Shown here: piece after piece, positions 34,725 through 43,400 of the stretch
Numbering within the stretch: position 1 is the first letter of the stretch
Layout of the letters: each line of letters opens with the position of its first letter
Source: Candidatus Acetothermia bacterium
GTDB taxonomy: Bacteria > Bipolaricaulota > Bipolaricaulia > RBG-16-55-9 > JANLFV01
Direction: 5' to 3'
NCBI GenBank assembly: GCA_024653345.1
Contig: JANLFV010000003.1
Span: 116,646-180,645, forward strand
DNA: 64,000 nucleotides
The notes under the pieces: model-generated
What the model was told of the DNA's origin: nothing
Databases searched by the model: none
Seen by the model: the letters and a program-made list of their open reading frames with translations, nothing else
Translations under genes and position numbers: made by a program

Positions 34725-35071
34725 TGCTATACACGCTGGTCTTCGCACTGTTCCTCATCGGCCTCTACGCGACGATCACCAAGCGGAACTTGATCAAGAT
34801 CATCATCGGGGTGATCATCATGGAGCAGTCGGTCAATCTCTTCTTGCTCCTCGTCGGCTACCGCATGGGCGGGATGGCCCCGATCCTGGACAAGGAGACC
34901 TCGTTGCAGGAGTTCGTCGCCAGGGCAGTCGACCCTCTGCCGCAGGCCCTGGTGATCACCTCCATCGTCATCAGCCTCGGGACGATCGCGCTGATGGTGG
35001 CGATCGCCATCAGGATCTACGAGAAATACGGGACCTACGACATCGCGGAGATCCGGAGGTTGCGCGGATGA
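34724..35071 (+). CDS. mbhG: MnhC/NuoK-like subunit (MbhG)
   Basis: 115 aa, three helices. The family block LIKIIIGVIIMEQSVNLFLLLVGY includes the conserved membrane Glu (here in IIMEQS). The segment PQALVITSIVISLGTIALMVA is also typical of MrpC. It is coupled by one-base and four-base overlaps to its neighbours. Confidence 0.9.
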   Translation: MLYTLVFALFLIGLYATITKRNLIKIIIGVIIMEQSVNLFLLLVGYRMGGMAPILDKETSLQEFVARAVDPLPQALVITSIVISLGTIALMVAIAIRIYEKYGTYDIAEIRRLRG

Positions 35072-36588
35072 GCTGGGTCTTCCTCCTCGTAGCCCTGCCC
35101 CTCGGCGGAGGGTTCCTCCTCCCGCTCTTCGACAAGCGCTGGGCGGAGAGGTGGCTCCCCAGGGGCTCGGAGGCCCTCACTCTCGCCCTGACGCTGGCGA
35201 CCGCCGGCCTAGCCTTCGCCACGATCGGCTGGGAGGGGATCTACCGGATGGGCGGCTGGTCCCCGCCACTGGGGATCAACCTTGTGGTCGACGGCCTCTC
35301 CTCGCTGATGCTGGTCGTGATCAATTCGATCGCCCTCTTGGTCACGATCTACTCCTTCAAATACATGGAGGACTACACCCCGACGGGGAAATACTACAGC
35401 CTCTTCCTCCTGATGCTCGCGGGGATGAACGGGGTGATCCTCACCGGGGACATGTTCAACCTCTTTGTCTTCCTCGAGATCGCCTCGATCGCCTCCTACG
35501 CGCTCGTGGGCTACCGCCGCGGGGCGGTGGAGCTGGAGGCGGCCTTCAAATACCTGATCCTCGGGTCGATCGGCTCAGCGTTCATCATCTTCGGGGTGGG
35601 ACTGCTCTACGCCGCGACGGGCCAGCTGAACATGGCCCAAGTCTCGCGGAACCTCGCCGGCCAGGGGCGTGGGGTGATCGGCGGGATCACCGCGGCCTTC
35701 TTCCTCGTCGGCTTCGGGCTGAAGGCGGCCCAGGTCCCGTTCCACGCCTGGCTCCCGGACGCCCACTCCTCCGCGCCCAGCCCGATCTCAGCGATCCTCT
35801 CGGGCGTGCTCATCAAGGCCCTGGGGGTCTACTGCCTGGCCCGGGTCTTCTTCAATGTCCTGGGGATCGACGAGATCGAGGGGAACATCCTGATGTGGGG
35901 CGGGACGCTCTCCATGGTGGTCGGGGCGCTCTTGGCCGTCGGGCAGGAGGACCTGAAGCGGCTGCTCGCCTACTCCTCGATCAGCCAGGTGGGCTACATC
36001 GTCCTGGCCCTGGGGATGGGCGGGATCATGCTCTCGCGAGGCGAGCAGGCCCTGGCGAGCCTGGCCCTAGTCGGGGCGCTCTTCCACTTGATCAATCATG
36101 CGGCCAACAAGGCCCTCTTGTTCCTCGCCAGCGGCGCGATCGAGGAGCAGGCCCAGACCCGCCAGCTCGGGGAGATGGGCGGCCTCTTCCACCGGATGCC
36201 GGTCACGGGGACGACTACCCTCTGCGGGGTCCTCTCCATCGCGGGGATTCCGCCGTTCGCCGGGTTCTGGAGCAAGCTGATCATCATCGTCGCTGCCCTG
36301 TGGGGCGGGTTCTATGCCGTGGCCACGCTGCTGATCGCCACGAGCGTCCTCACCCTGGCCTATTACATGCGCGTTGAGCGGGAGGCCTTCTTCGGCGCTG
36401 TCCCCGAGAGGCTCCAGAAGGTCAAGGAGGCCCCAGCCGCCATGGCCTGGGCGATGGGGCTCCTGGCGGCCGGCGCGGTCGGGCTGGGAGTGCTCTACCT
36501 CCCGGGGCTGCGGGAGATGGTCCTCCAGCCGGCGATGAATGTCCTCTTGGAGGGGCTGCGGTATGCCCAGATGGTCCTCGGAGGTTAG
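35068..36588 (+). CDS. mbhH: MrpD/NuoN-type antiporter subunit (MbhH)
   Basis: 506 aa from the ATG overlapping the MbhG-like stop; the longer open frame upstream is a shadow. There are about 14 helices with the TM5 Glu in LFVFLEIASIASYALVG. The TM7-8 signature is KAAQVPFHAWLPDAHSSAPSP with its Lys, and LAVGQEDLKRLLAYSS follows. It is the main ion-translocating subunit of the Mrp-like module. Whether the ion is Na+ or H+ is not readable with certainty. Confidence 0.92.
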   Translation: MSWVFLLVALPLGGGFLLPLFDKRWAERWLPRGSEALTLALTLATAGLAFATIGWEGIYRMGGWSPPLGINLVVDGLSSLMLVVINSIALLVTIYSFKYMEDYTPTGKYYSLFLLMLAGMNGVILTGDMFNLFVFLEIASIASYALVGYRRGAVELEAAFKYLILGSIGSAFIIFGVGLLYAATGQLNMAQVSRNLAGQGRGVIGGITAAFFLVGFGLKAAQVPFHAWLPDAHSSAPSPISAILSGVLIKALGVYCLARVFFNVLGIDEIEGNILMWGGTLSMVVGALLAVGQEDLKRLLAYSSISQVGYIVLALGMGGIMLSRGEQALASLALVGALFHLINHAANKALLFLASGAIEEQAQTRQLGEMGGLFHRMPVTGTTTLCGVLSIAGIPPFAGFWSKLIIIVAALWGGFYAVATLLIATSVLTLAYYMRVEREAFFGAVPERLQKVKEAPAAMAWAMGLLAAGAVGLGVLYLPGLREMVLQPAMNVLLEGLRYAQMVLGG

Positions 36589-36591
36589 AAG

Positions 36592-37083
36592 ATGAGATGG
36601 GCTTGGGCGTTCGTGCTCTCGTTCGGCTTCTGGCTCCTCCTCACCTGGCCTCCGGGCTGGCAGGAGCTCTCCGTCGGGCTGGTCGCCGCAGTCGTGGCCA
36701 CGACCTTCTTCGGGAGGATGCTCCGGCTGAAGACCGTCCGCCGCCTCTTCGACCCCCGCCGCTACTTCTGGGCGATCTGCTATGTTCTAGTGCTCATCTA
36801 TCGGATCTTCGTGGCCAACCTCGATGTGGCCTATCGCGTCCTCCACCCCGAGATGCCGATCAAGCCGGGGATCGTCAAGGTGAAGACCGTCCTCCAGAAC
36901 GAGGTGGCCAAGACGGTCCTGGCCAACTCGATCACCCTCACCCCCGGGACGCTCTCGGTCGACATCACCGATGACGGCTACCTCTATGTCCACTGGATCA
37001 ACGTCCGCGCGATGCAGGAGGAGGAGGCCTCGAGCTACATCGTTGGCCGGTTTGAGTCGCTCTTGAGGAGGATCTTCGAATGA
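36592..37083 (+). CDS. mbhA: MnhE/MrpE-like subunit (MbhA)
   Basis: 163 aa. It has two to three N-terminal helices, then the soluble domain with the family block ANSITLTPGTLSVDITDDGYLYVHW near residues 108-132. It starts 3 nt after the MbhH-like gene and overlaps the next gene by 4 nt. Confidence 0.9.
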   Translation: MRWAWAFVLSFGFWLLLTWPPGWQELSVGLVAAVVATTFFGRMLRLKTVRRLFDPRRYFWAICYVLVLIYRIFVANLDVAYRVLHPEMPIKPGIVKVKTVLQNEVAKTVLANSITLTPGTLSVDITDDGYLYVHWINVRAMQEEEASSYIVGRFESLLRRIFE

Positions 37084-37346
37084 CCGCTTATGATGTGACC
37101 TTCTTTGCGCTCCTCGGCGCATGCTGCTTCCTCTGCCTCTACCGGATCGCCTTCGGGCCGACCCCGCCCGACCGCGCGGTGGGGATCGACATCCTGGGGA
37201 TCGTCATCGTGGGGTTCTCCGCGCTGTCCGCCCTGATCACGGGGAAGGATTACTACATGAACATCGCCCTGGCCTGGACGCTGATTGCCTTCATCGGGAC
37301 GATCGCCCTGGCGAAGTTCCTCGAGGGGAGGAGCTACGATGAGTGA
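37080..37346 (+). CDS. mbhB: MnhF/MrpF-like subunit (MbhB)
   Basis: 88 aa, three helices, with the family motif GPTPPDRAVGIDILG near residues 24-38. It overlaps both neighbours (ATGA upstream, 8 nt downstream). Confidence 0.9.
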   Translation: MTAYDVTFFALLGACCFLCLYRIAFGPTPPDRAVGIDILGIVIVGFSALSALITGKDYYMNIALAWTLIAFIGTIALAKFLEGRSYDE

Positions 37347-37689
37347 GCCGATCGGGATCACCTTGATCTTCATTGGCGTCCTGTTCGACCTCCTGGGCTG
37401 CATCGGGCTCATCCGCCTCCCCGATGTCTATAACCGCCTCCAGGCGGCGACGAAGACCGTGACCTTGGGGACCTGCCTGATCCTGACCGGCGTGGCGGTC
37501 GCCTCGGGCACGGTCACCATCCAGATCAAGGCGATGCTCGCCCTGGCGCTCGTCCTGATTGCCTCGCCCACAGCCGCCCACGCCCTGGCCCGCGGGGCCT
37601 ACTCGCTGGGGGTGAAGCTCTGGGAGAAGAGCGTCGTTGACCGCTACGGCGAGGACCTGGGGAAGGAGGGAGAAGATGAGGCGGCCTAA
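37339..37689 (+). CDS. mbhC: MnhG/MrpG-like subunit (MbhC)
   Basis: 116 aa, three helices, with the family block IGLIRLPDVYNRLQAATKTVTLG near residues 22-44. The ATG at 37339 lies inside the MnhF-like gene. The 3' end overlaps the ferredoxin-like gene by 14 nt. Confidence 0.9.
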   Translation: MSEPIGITLIFIGVLFDLLGCIGLIRLPDVYNRLQAATKTVTLGTCLILTGVAVASGTVTIQIKAMLALALVLIASPTAAHALARGAYSLGVKLWEKSVVDRYGEDLGKEGEDEAA

Positions 37690-38113
37690 GCTGCGGGAGC
37701 TCGGGGAGGCCCTCCTCGCCCTCCTCCAGGGGCCCTACACCACGAAGTTCCTCGCCGCGCCCGCACCGGCCCCGACCTACCGCGGCGCGCCCCGCTACTA
37801 TGAAGATCTTTGCATCGCCTGCGGGACCTGCTTCCGCGTCTGCCCCGCCAACGCCATCTCGCTCGAGGAGCTGGGGGAGCGCGAGGGGGTCAAGTGGCGC
37901 CGCCTGCGGGTGGACTACGGCCGATGCATCTTCTGCGGGACCTGCGAGGCCAACTGCCCCGTCAACCCCAAGGCGATCCGCCTCTCCAACGAGTATGACC
38001 TCGCCTATGTCGGGGACGAGGACCACTACTCCGTCTCCGAGGTCCCGATCGGGGGGAAGAAGGTCCTTCAGAAGGGCTCCTCAGCCCTGCGTTCAGGTTC
38101 AGGCTCAGCCTGA
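37676..38113 (+). CDS. mbhN: NuoI/MbhN-like 2x[4Fe-4S] ferredoxin subunit
   Basis: 145 aa. There are two CxxCxxCxxxCP motifs: C46/C49/C52/C56 (CIACGTCFRVCP) and C84/C87/C90/C94 (CIFCGTCEANCP). It links the electron donor to the small subunit. GGAGGG lies 6 nt before the ATG. It is the last gene of the operon. Its final 46 bases overlap the 3' end of the convergent topA gene. Confidence 0.92.
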   Translation: MRRPKLRELGEALLALLQGPYTTKFLAAPAPAPTYRGAPRYYEDLCIACGTCFRVCPANAISLEELGEREGVKWRRLRVDYGRCIFCGTCEANCPVNPKAIRLSNEYDLAYVGDEDHYSVSEVPIGGKKVLQKGSSALRSGSGSA

Positions 38114-40365
38114 GCCTCGATATACCCGCATTCCTTGTTCGAGCACACGAGCTTCCCCTTGCGCTCGGTCAGGACACCCTGAGCGCACTTCGGGCAGAGC
38201 TTGACCGGCCGGGCATTGGTGATGAAACTGCACTCCGGGTAGCGGGAGCAGCCGTAGAAGACCCGGCGGGCCTTAGGAGAATAGCGCTCGACCAGCTCGG
38301 CCCCGCAGAGCGGGCAGGGGACCCCGATCGTGTAAGGCCGGGTCCCCTTGCACTTCGGATAGTCCTTGCAGCCGTAGAACCGCCCGAACTTCCCCTGGCG
38401 GAGGACCATCGGCCCGCCGCAGATCGGGCAGCGAAGCTTAGGCTCGACTGCTGGCGCGCTCGGCGGCCCTTCGCTCGGGGGAGCCGCCTTCACGAGCAGC
38501 TTCTGGTCGACATAGGCGACCTCCACCCCTTCGGGGAGCGGCTTGGTGTTCTTGCACTCGGGGTAGCGCGAGCAGCCGAGGTAGGCCTTCCCCTTCCAGA
38601 AGCGGAGCTCCATCGGGGCCCCGCACTTGTCGCACTCCTGGTCAGTGAGGACCCGGAAGGGGCTCCGGCCGTCTTGGACCTCCCGCTTCACCTTCGCCAG
38701 CTGCTTCTCGAACGGGCCGTAGAAGCCCTGGAGCACATCGAGGCGGGAGAGCTCCCCCTCGCTGATCCGGTCGAGGCTCTCCTCCATCTTGGCCGTGAAG
38801 CCCTCCTCAACAGTGAGCGGGAAGTAGCGCTTGAGGAAGTCGGTGGCCACGAAGCCGAGGAGCGTCGGTCGGAGAACCCCCTTCTCCTTCTGGACATAGC
38901 CCCGCTCCTCGATCGTGGAGACGATCGTGGCATAGGTCGAGGGCCGCCCGATCCCCTTCTCCTCCAATGCTTTTACTAAACCGGCCTCGCTGTAGCGGGC
39001 TGGCGGCTCGGTGAAGTGCTGCTCCGGGAAGGCCCCGAGCAGCCTCAGCCGCTCCCCGGCCTTAAGATCCGGGACCTCCACCCCCTCGTCCGCCAGCTTC
39101 TGGAGCTTGAGGACCTTGAGGAAGCCCTCGAACTCGAGCCTGCTCCCCGTGGCCTGGAAGAGGCAGTCGCCCGCGCCGACCTCGGCCTTCCGCCGGGAGT
39201 AGCGGGCCTCGGCCATCTGGGTGGCGACAAACCGCTCCCAGATCAGCTTGTAGAGCCGGTATTGGTCGCGAGTCAGGAATCGCTTGACCGATTCGGGCGT
39301 CCTTGCCACGGCGGTCGGGCGGATCGCCTCGTGCGCGTCCTGGGCCTTCTTGCTCTTGAAGAACCGGACCTCGGGGGAGAGATACTCTGCGCCATACTCC
39401 TCCTTGATGAACGCCCTCAGCTCGGCCTGGGCCTCGGCGGAGACCCGCGTCGAGTCGGTCCGCATGTAGGTGATCAGCCCCTCGTGCCCCTCCTCGAGCT
39501 CCACGCCCTCGTAGAGCTGCTGCGCCAGGTCCATCGTCCGCTTCGGCGAGAACTTCAGCAGGGAAGAGGCGGCCTGTTGGAGGGTGCTGGTGATGAACGG
39601 CGGCGGGGGCGTCCGGGTCTGCTCCTCCTCGGTGACGCTCCGGACGAGGAACTCGGCCCGGCCGAGCTCCTCGAGGAGCGCGTCGACCGCCTCGCGGCTA
39701 CCGAGGGCGGGCTTCTTCCCCTTTACCTTAACCAGCTCAGCCCGGAACGGCGCGCCGTCCCCCAGCTCGACCTCGAGGGTCCAATACTCCTCCGGCTTGA
39801 AAGCCTGGATCTCCCGCTCCCGGTCGACTATTAGTCTCAGGGCCACCGACTGGACTCGACCGGCGGAGAGGCCCTCATACCTGCTCCCGGAGAGGGACTT
39901 GGAGAGCAAGGGGCTCACGAGGTAGCCGACGAGCCGGTCGAGGATCCGCCTCGCCCGCTGGGCCTCGACCCGCGCGAGGTCGATCTCGCCCGGCTGTTCA
40001 ATGGCCTTGAGGATCACCTTCTTCGTGATCTCGTTGAAGACGATCCGCTGGAAGCGCCTCTTGTCCTGGTGGTCGAGGACCTCGAAGAGGTCGTAGGCGA
40101 TCGCCTCCCCCTCGCGGTCGTTGTCCGTAGCGAGGTAGATCACGCTCGCGCGGGCCGCCTCCTCGCGGAGCTTCTTCACCACCCGGCGGTCCTTGATCAC
40201 CAGGTGCGGCTCGAACCCCCGCTCGATGTCCACGCCCAGGCTCGTCTCGAGGAGGTCCCGGACATGGCCCATCGAGCTCACGACCTTGAAGCCCCGGCCG
40301 AGGTAGCGGCCGATCGTGCGGGACTTGGCCGGGGATTCAACGATCACCAGCTTGCTCAATGTCAC
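38068..40365 (-). CDS. topA: DNA topoisomerase I (type IA)
   Basis: 765 aa. It has Toprim (LVIVESPAKSRTIGRYLG at the N-terminus; ATDNDREGEAIAYD), the active-site region LITYMRTDSTRVS with the catalytic Tyr, and GRVQSVALRLIVDRE. The C-terminal part carries four Cys4 zinc modules (CDKCGAP, CPICGGP, CPLCGAE, CPKCAQG). It relaxes negative supercoils. The GTG start has no clear SD. The promoter at 40372-40400 would place the transcript start at or within a few bases of it, so the message may be leaderless. Confidence 0.96.
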   Translation of the reverse strand: MTLSKLVIVESPAKSRTIGRYLGRGFKVVSSMGHVRDLLETSLGVDIERGFEPHLVIKDRRVVKKLREEAARASVIYLATDNDREGEAIAYDLFEVLDHQDKRRFQRIVFNEITKKVILKAIEQPGEIDLARVEAQRARRILDRLVGYLVSPLLSKSLSGSRYEGLSAGRVQSVALRLIVDREREIQAFKPEEYWTLEVELGDGAPFRAELVKVKGKKPALGSREAVDALLEELGRAEFLVRSVTEEEQTRTPPPPFITSTLQQAASSLLKFSPKRTMDLAQQLYEGVELEEGHEGLITYMRTDSTRVSAEAQAELRAFIKEEYGAEYLSPEVRFFKSKKAQDAHEAIRPTAVARTPESVKRFLTRDQYRLYKLIWERFVATQMAEARYSRRKAEVGAGDCLFQATGSRLEFEGFLKVLKLQKLADEGVEVPDLKAGERLRLLGAFPEQHFTEPPARYSEAGLVKALEEKGIGRPSTYATIVSTIEERGYVQKEKGVLRPTLLGFVATDFLKRYFPLTVEEGFTAKMEESLDRISEGELSRLDVLQGFYGPFEKQLAKVKREVQDGRSPFRVLTDQECDKCGAPMELRFWKGKAYLGCSRYPECKNTKPLPEGVEVAYVDQKLLVKAAPPSEGPPSAPAVEPKLRCPICGGPMVLRQGKFGRFYGCKDYPKCKGTRPYTIGVPCPLCGAELVERYSPKARRVFYGCSRYPECSFITNARPVKLCPKCAQGVLTERKGKLVCSNKECGYIEAQAEPEPERRAEEPF

Positions 40366-40371
40366 TTTGTC

Positions 40372-40400
40372 ACTATAACTGAGGCAGACTAGCCCTGCAA
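40372..40400 (-). promoter_or_regulatory. Promoter of topA
   Basis: Read on the minus strand: TTGCAG (40395-40400), 17-nt spacer, TATAGT (40372-40377). The expected start of transcription is about 40363-40366, coinciding with the GTG codon at 40365. Confidence 0.6.
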
Positions 40401-40468
40401 GGACGCCGGTGAGGCCGCGCTCACGCCAGACTATCTCCCGCGTTTCTCGAGGATTCTCTCCCTCCCTC

Positions 40469-43400
40469 TTACTGCCTCCTCACCTCGATGTTATCGATGA
40501 CCAGATCGCCGTTGAAGTCGTCGATCGTAGCCACGATGCGCGGTTGCAGCACACGATAGTTGCTGAAGGCATATATTACGATGTAGCGCCGATCGTCCGC
40601 CGCGCCATCACTGTCAAAGTCCCCCTCTCTGATGTCGCGGGGCTTGATGATCTCCACCCGCGCATCGAGCAGCACGTTGGAGTCTATATCGATCGCCACT
40701 GAATCGGCTATGCCATCCCTATCGCTATCCTCCAGCCAGAGCCGGTCGTCCTCCTCCCCGTCCAGGTCTAGATCCGCGGTGAAGGCAATGGGATGGTCGT
40801 CGGCGTCAAGGAGATCAGTCCCGGCCACAACTTCATCCTCATCCGCGAACCCGTCGCCATCTCTGTCCACCGGTTCGCCCCGCAGCGGCCAAATGATCGG
40901 GATCAACGGCGAGTTGCAGGGGTCAGGATCGAGCCCGTCGATGAACCCGTCGGAGTCGGAGTCGCGGTTCGTCGGGTCCAAGAGCGACACGGAGATGGTG
41001 GTGAAGTCCGGGCCGTCCTCATCAAGGCGGCCGTCCAAGTCATTATCAAGGCCATCTGGTGGGTCCTCATCGATCAGCCCGTCACCATCGTTGTCCAGGT
41101 TCGTGATGGGGGCTGGCGCTGGGCAGACGTAGGCAACCTCTGCTCCGTCCAGGAGCCAGTCGTTGTCCGTGTCGTGATCGAGCGGATTCGTCGGGTTGAA
41201 CGGGAAGGCGTGTGGCGGGTTAGGCTGGTTCCGTTCCGCGTAGTCAGAGAGCCCGTCGTGGTCAGTGTCAAGGTCGCAGGGGTCGGTCTCTGTTGGGTAA
41301 GGGATCGGGGGGCCAGGGAGGGGGTCAGCATGATCGAACTCACTGGGCAGAAAGTCGAAGTTCCCATCGTGATTGCGGTCCTCATATCCATCGGACAGTC
41401 CGTCGCCATCACTGTCCGGGTTGAGAGGGTCCATGCAGCCGCCTGCCGGGTAGACAACAGTGATCGGACGCCCGAAGAGGTCCTCAGCCGGGATCATCCC
41501 CTGGCGTGAGCTAGAGAATCCCAGCTTCTCTACACCGTCGCCCTCTCCATCGCCGTCGGTATCGAACTGATTGGGATCAGTCTCTCCCGCGTCCACTTTG
41601 CCGTTGCCGTTCTCATCCTCACCAAGTCCGTTGGGGTTAGGGTGGTCGCCTATCTGGCCCACGCTGCCAGTGCCGCCGAAGCACAAGGGATTGGTGCCCG
41701 AGTCATCGATCCCCGCGGAGGGCGTGTGGCCTCCGCCGTCGCATAGGCCGTCGCCATCGGTGTCAGCCGTGACCGGGTTAGTTGTATTCGTGCTGAAGAC
41801 CTCCACCCCGTCACCCAAACCGTCGTCATCTGTGTCGAAGTCCAGCGGATCGGCGGGAATCGGGCCTTGGCCCAAGAACTCACTGTCGACACGGCCGTCG
41901 TTATCCGTATCCCAGTCGAGGGGATCCGTGCCGATCTGGAACTCCTCGCCATCGAGCACTCCATCACCGTCGGAATCAGGATCGCAGATGCCAGTCACAA
42001 GTTCCCCGACTTCCAGCTCGCCCGCGTTGTTCTTATCCGGAACAGCCGGGGTCTTGTTCGGCGTCGGTGCGTCGGCTACATCGGCCACTGCGTCTTCTCT
42101 GTCACGCAAGCCGTCGGCATCGGAGTCGAAGCTGTTCGCATATCCATCCAGCAGAGTCCCGGAGCCATTGTCCGTGTTGCACCCGGGCCGGAACTCAATG
42201 TTGTCGTTGATCCCATCACCATCGGTGTCCATCTGCAAGGGATCAGTCTCGTCTAGTGGGCCAGGTGGGTTGTGGAACTGCGCTGTGCCGCTGAGCGCCT
42301 CTTCACAGTCGGACAGGCAGGCGATAGTGCCAGCGCCACTATGCCCAGCCAACAGTGGGGCGCTACCAGGAGCCCGGCCAAAGATGACGCCATCCGCAGT
42401 ATCGCCATCGGTGTCAGGGTTCAGCGGGTCGGTGAAGAAGGTCTGGATCTCTTCCGTATCGCTGAGCCCGTCGTTATCACTATCCCAATCCCCCGCGTCT
42501 GTCCCCTGGGCAATCTCCTTACCGTCCAGGGTGCCGTCACCGTCAGAGTCAGCATCGCAACGGTTGACTCTGAAATCGTCATTCAATTCGCCGTCATTGC
42601 CTGCAGCAGCGGTGACGTCCGTGTCTGCCTCAACTCCATCCTGAAGAGCATCATCATCGGAGTCATCGTCGTTGATGAACGGACAGACAGTGTCGCGGAT
42701 TGTCCCATCGACTGTGCCGCCAGGAAACTCGATAGCATCTCCAAGCCCGTCATCATCGGTATCCGGGTCGAGCGGATCACTGACCTGCTCGAACTGGCGG
42801 TCTGGGAAGGCCCCGCTCAGGATGAAGACCTCGTCATAGTCCGCGAGCCCATCACCATCAGAATCGGCAGCCGAGCAGGTCGTGAAGGTGCGGTTCTGCT
42901 CTTCATTGTCCGAGAGGCCATCGTTGTCAGTATCGGGGTCGGCCGGGTGGCAGCCCGAGCCGCTACCCAGCTCGAAGCCGTCGCTGAGGCCGTCGCCATC
43001 CGTGTCAAACACCGTTGGGTCAGGCTCACCTTCTCCCGAGCAATCGCCGAAAGGAGCCAGCGTGCAACCCGAGACTCCAAAGATCCCATCGCCATCAAGA
43101 TCCTCCGCCCCATCGAGGATCTCATCCCCGTCGGTATCGGGATTCATGGGGTCGGTCCCCGCGCTCGCCTCACTCCGAACGATCCCCGTGACCGGGTGTA
43201 AGGGACAAGCCGAGGTGCCGTCACCATCGACATCCCCGCCATCCCCGTCGCAGAGGCCGTCGTCATCGGTATCCAGGTCCAGGGCGCTTGTGCGCTGGGC
43301 CAAGTCCTGTGGATCGGTCTTCCCGTCGTCATCGGTGTCCTTGTCGCACATGTCCGTGAGCTGGAACGTGGACTCAAACCCATCCGATGTCCCCACTCCG

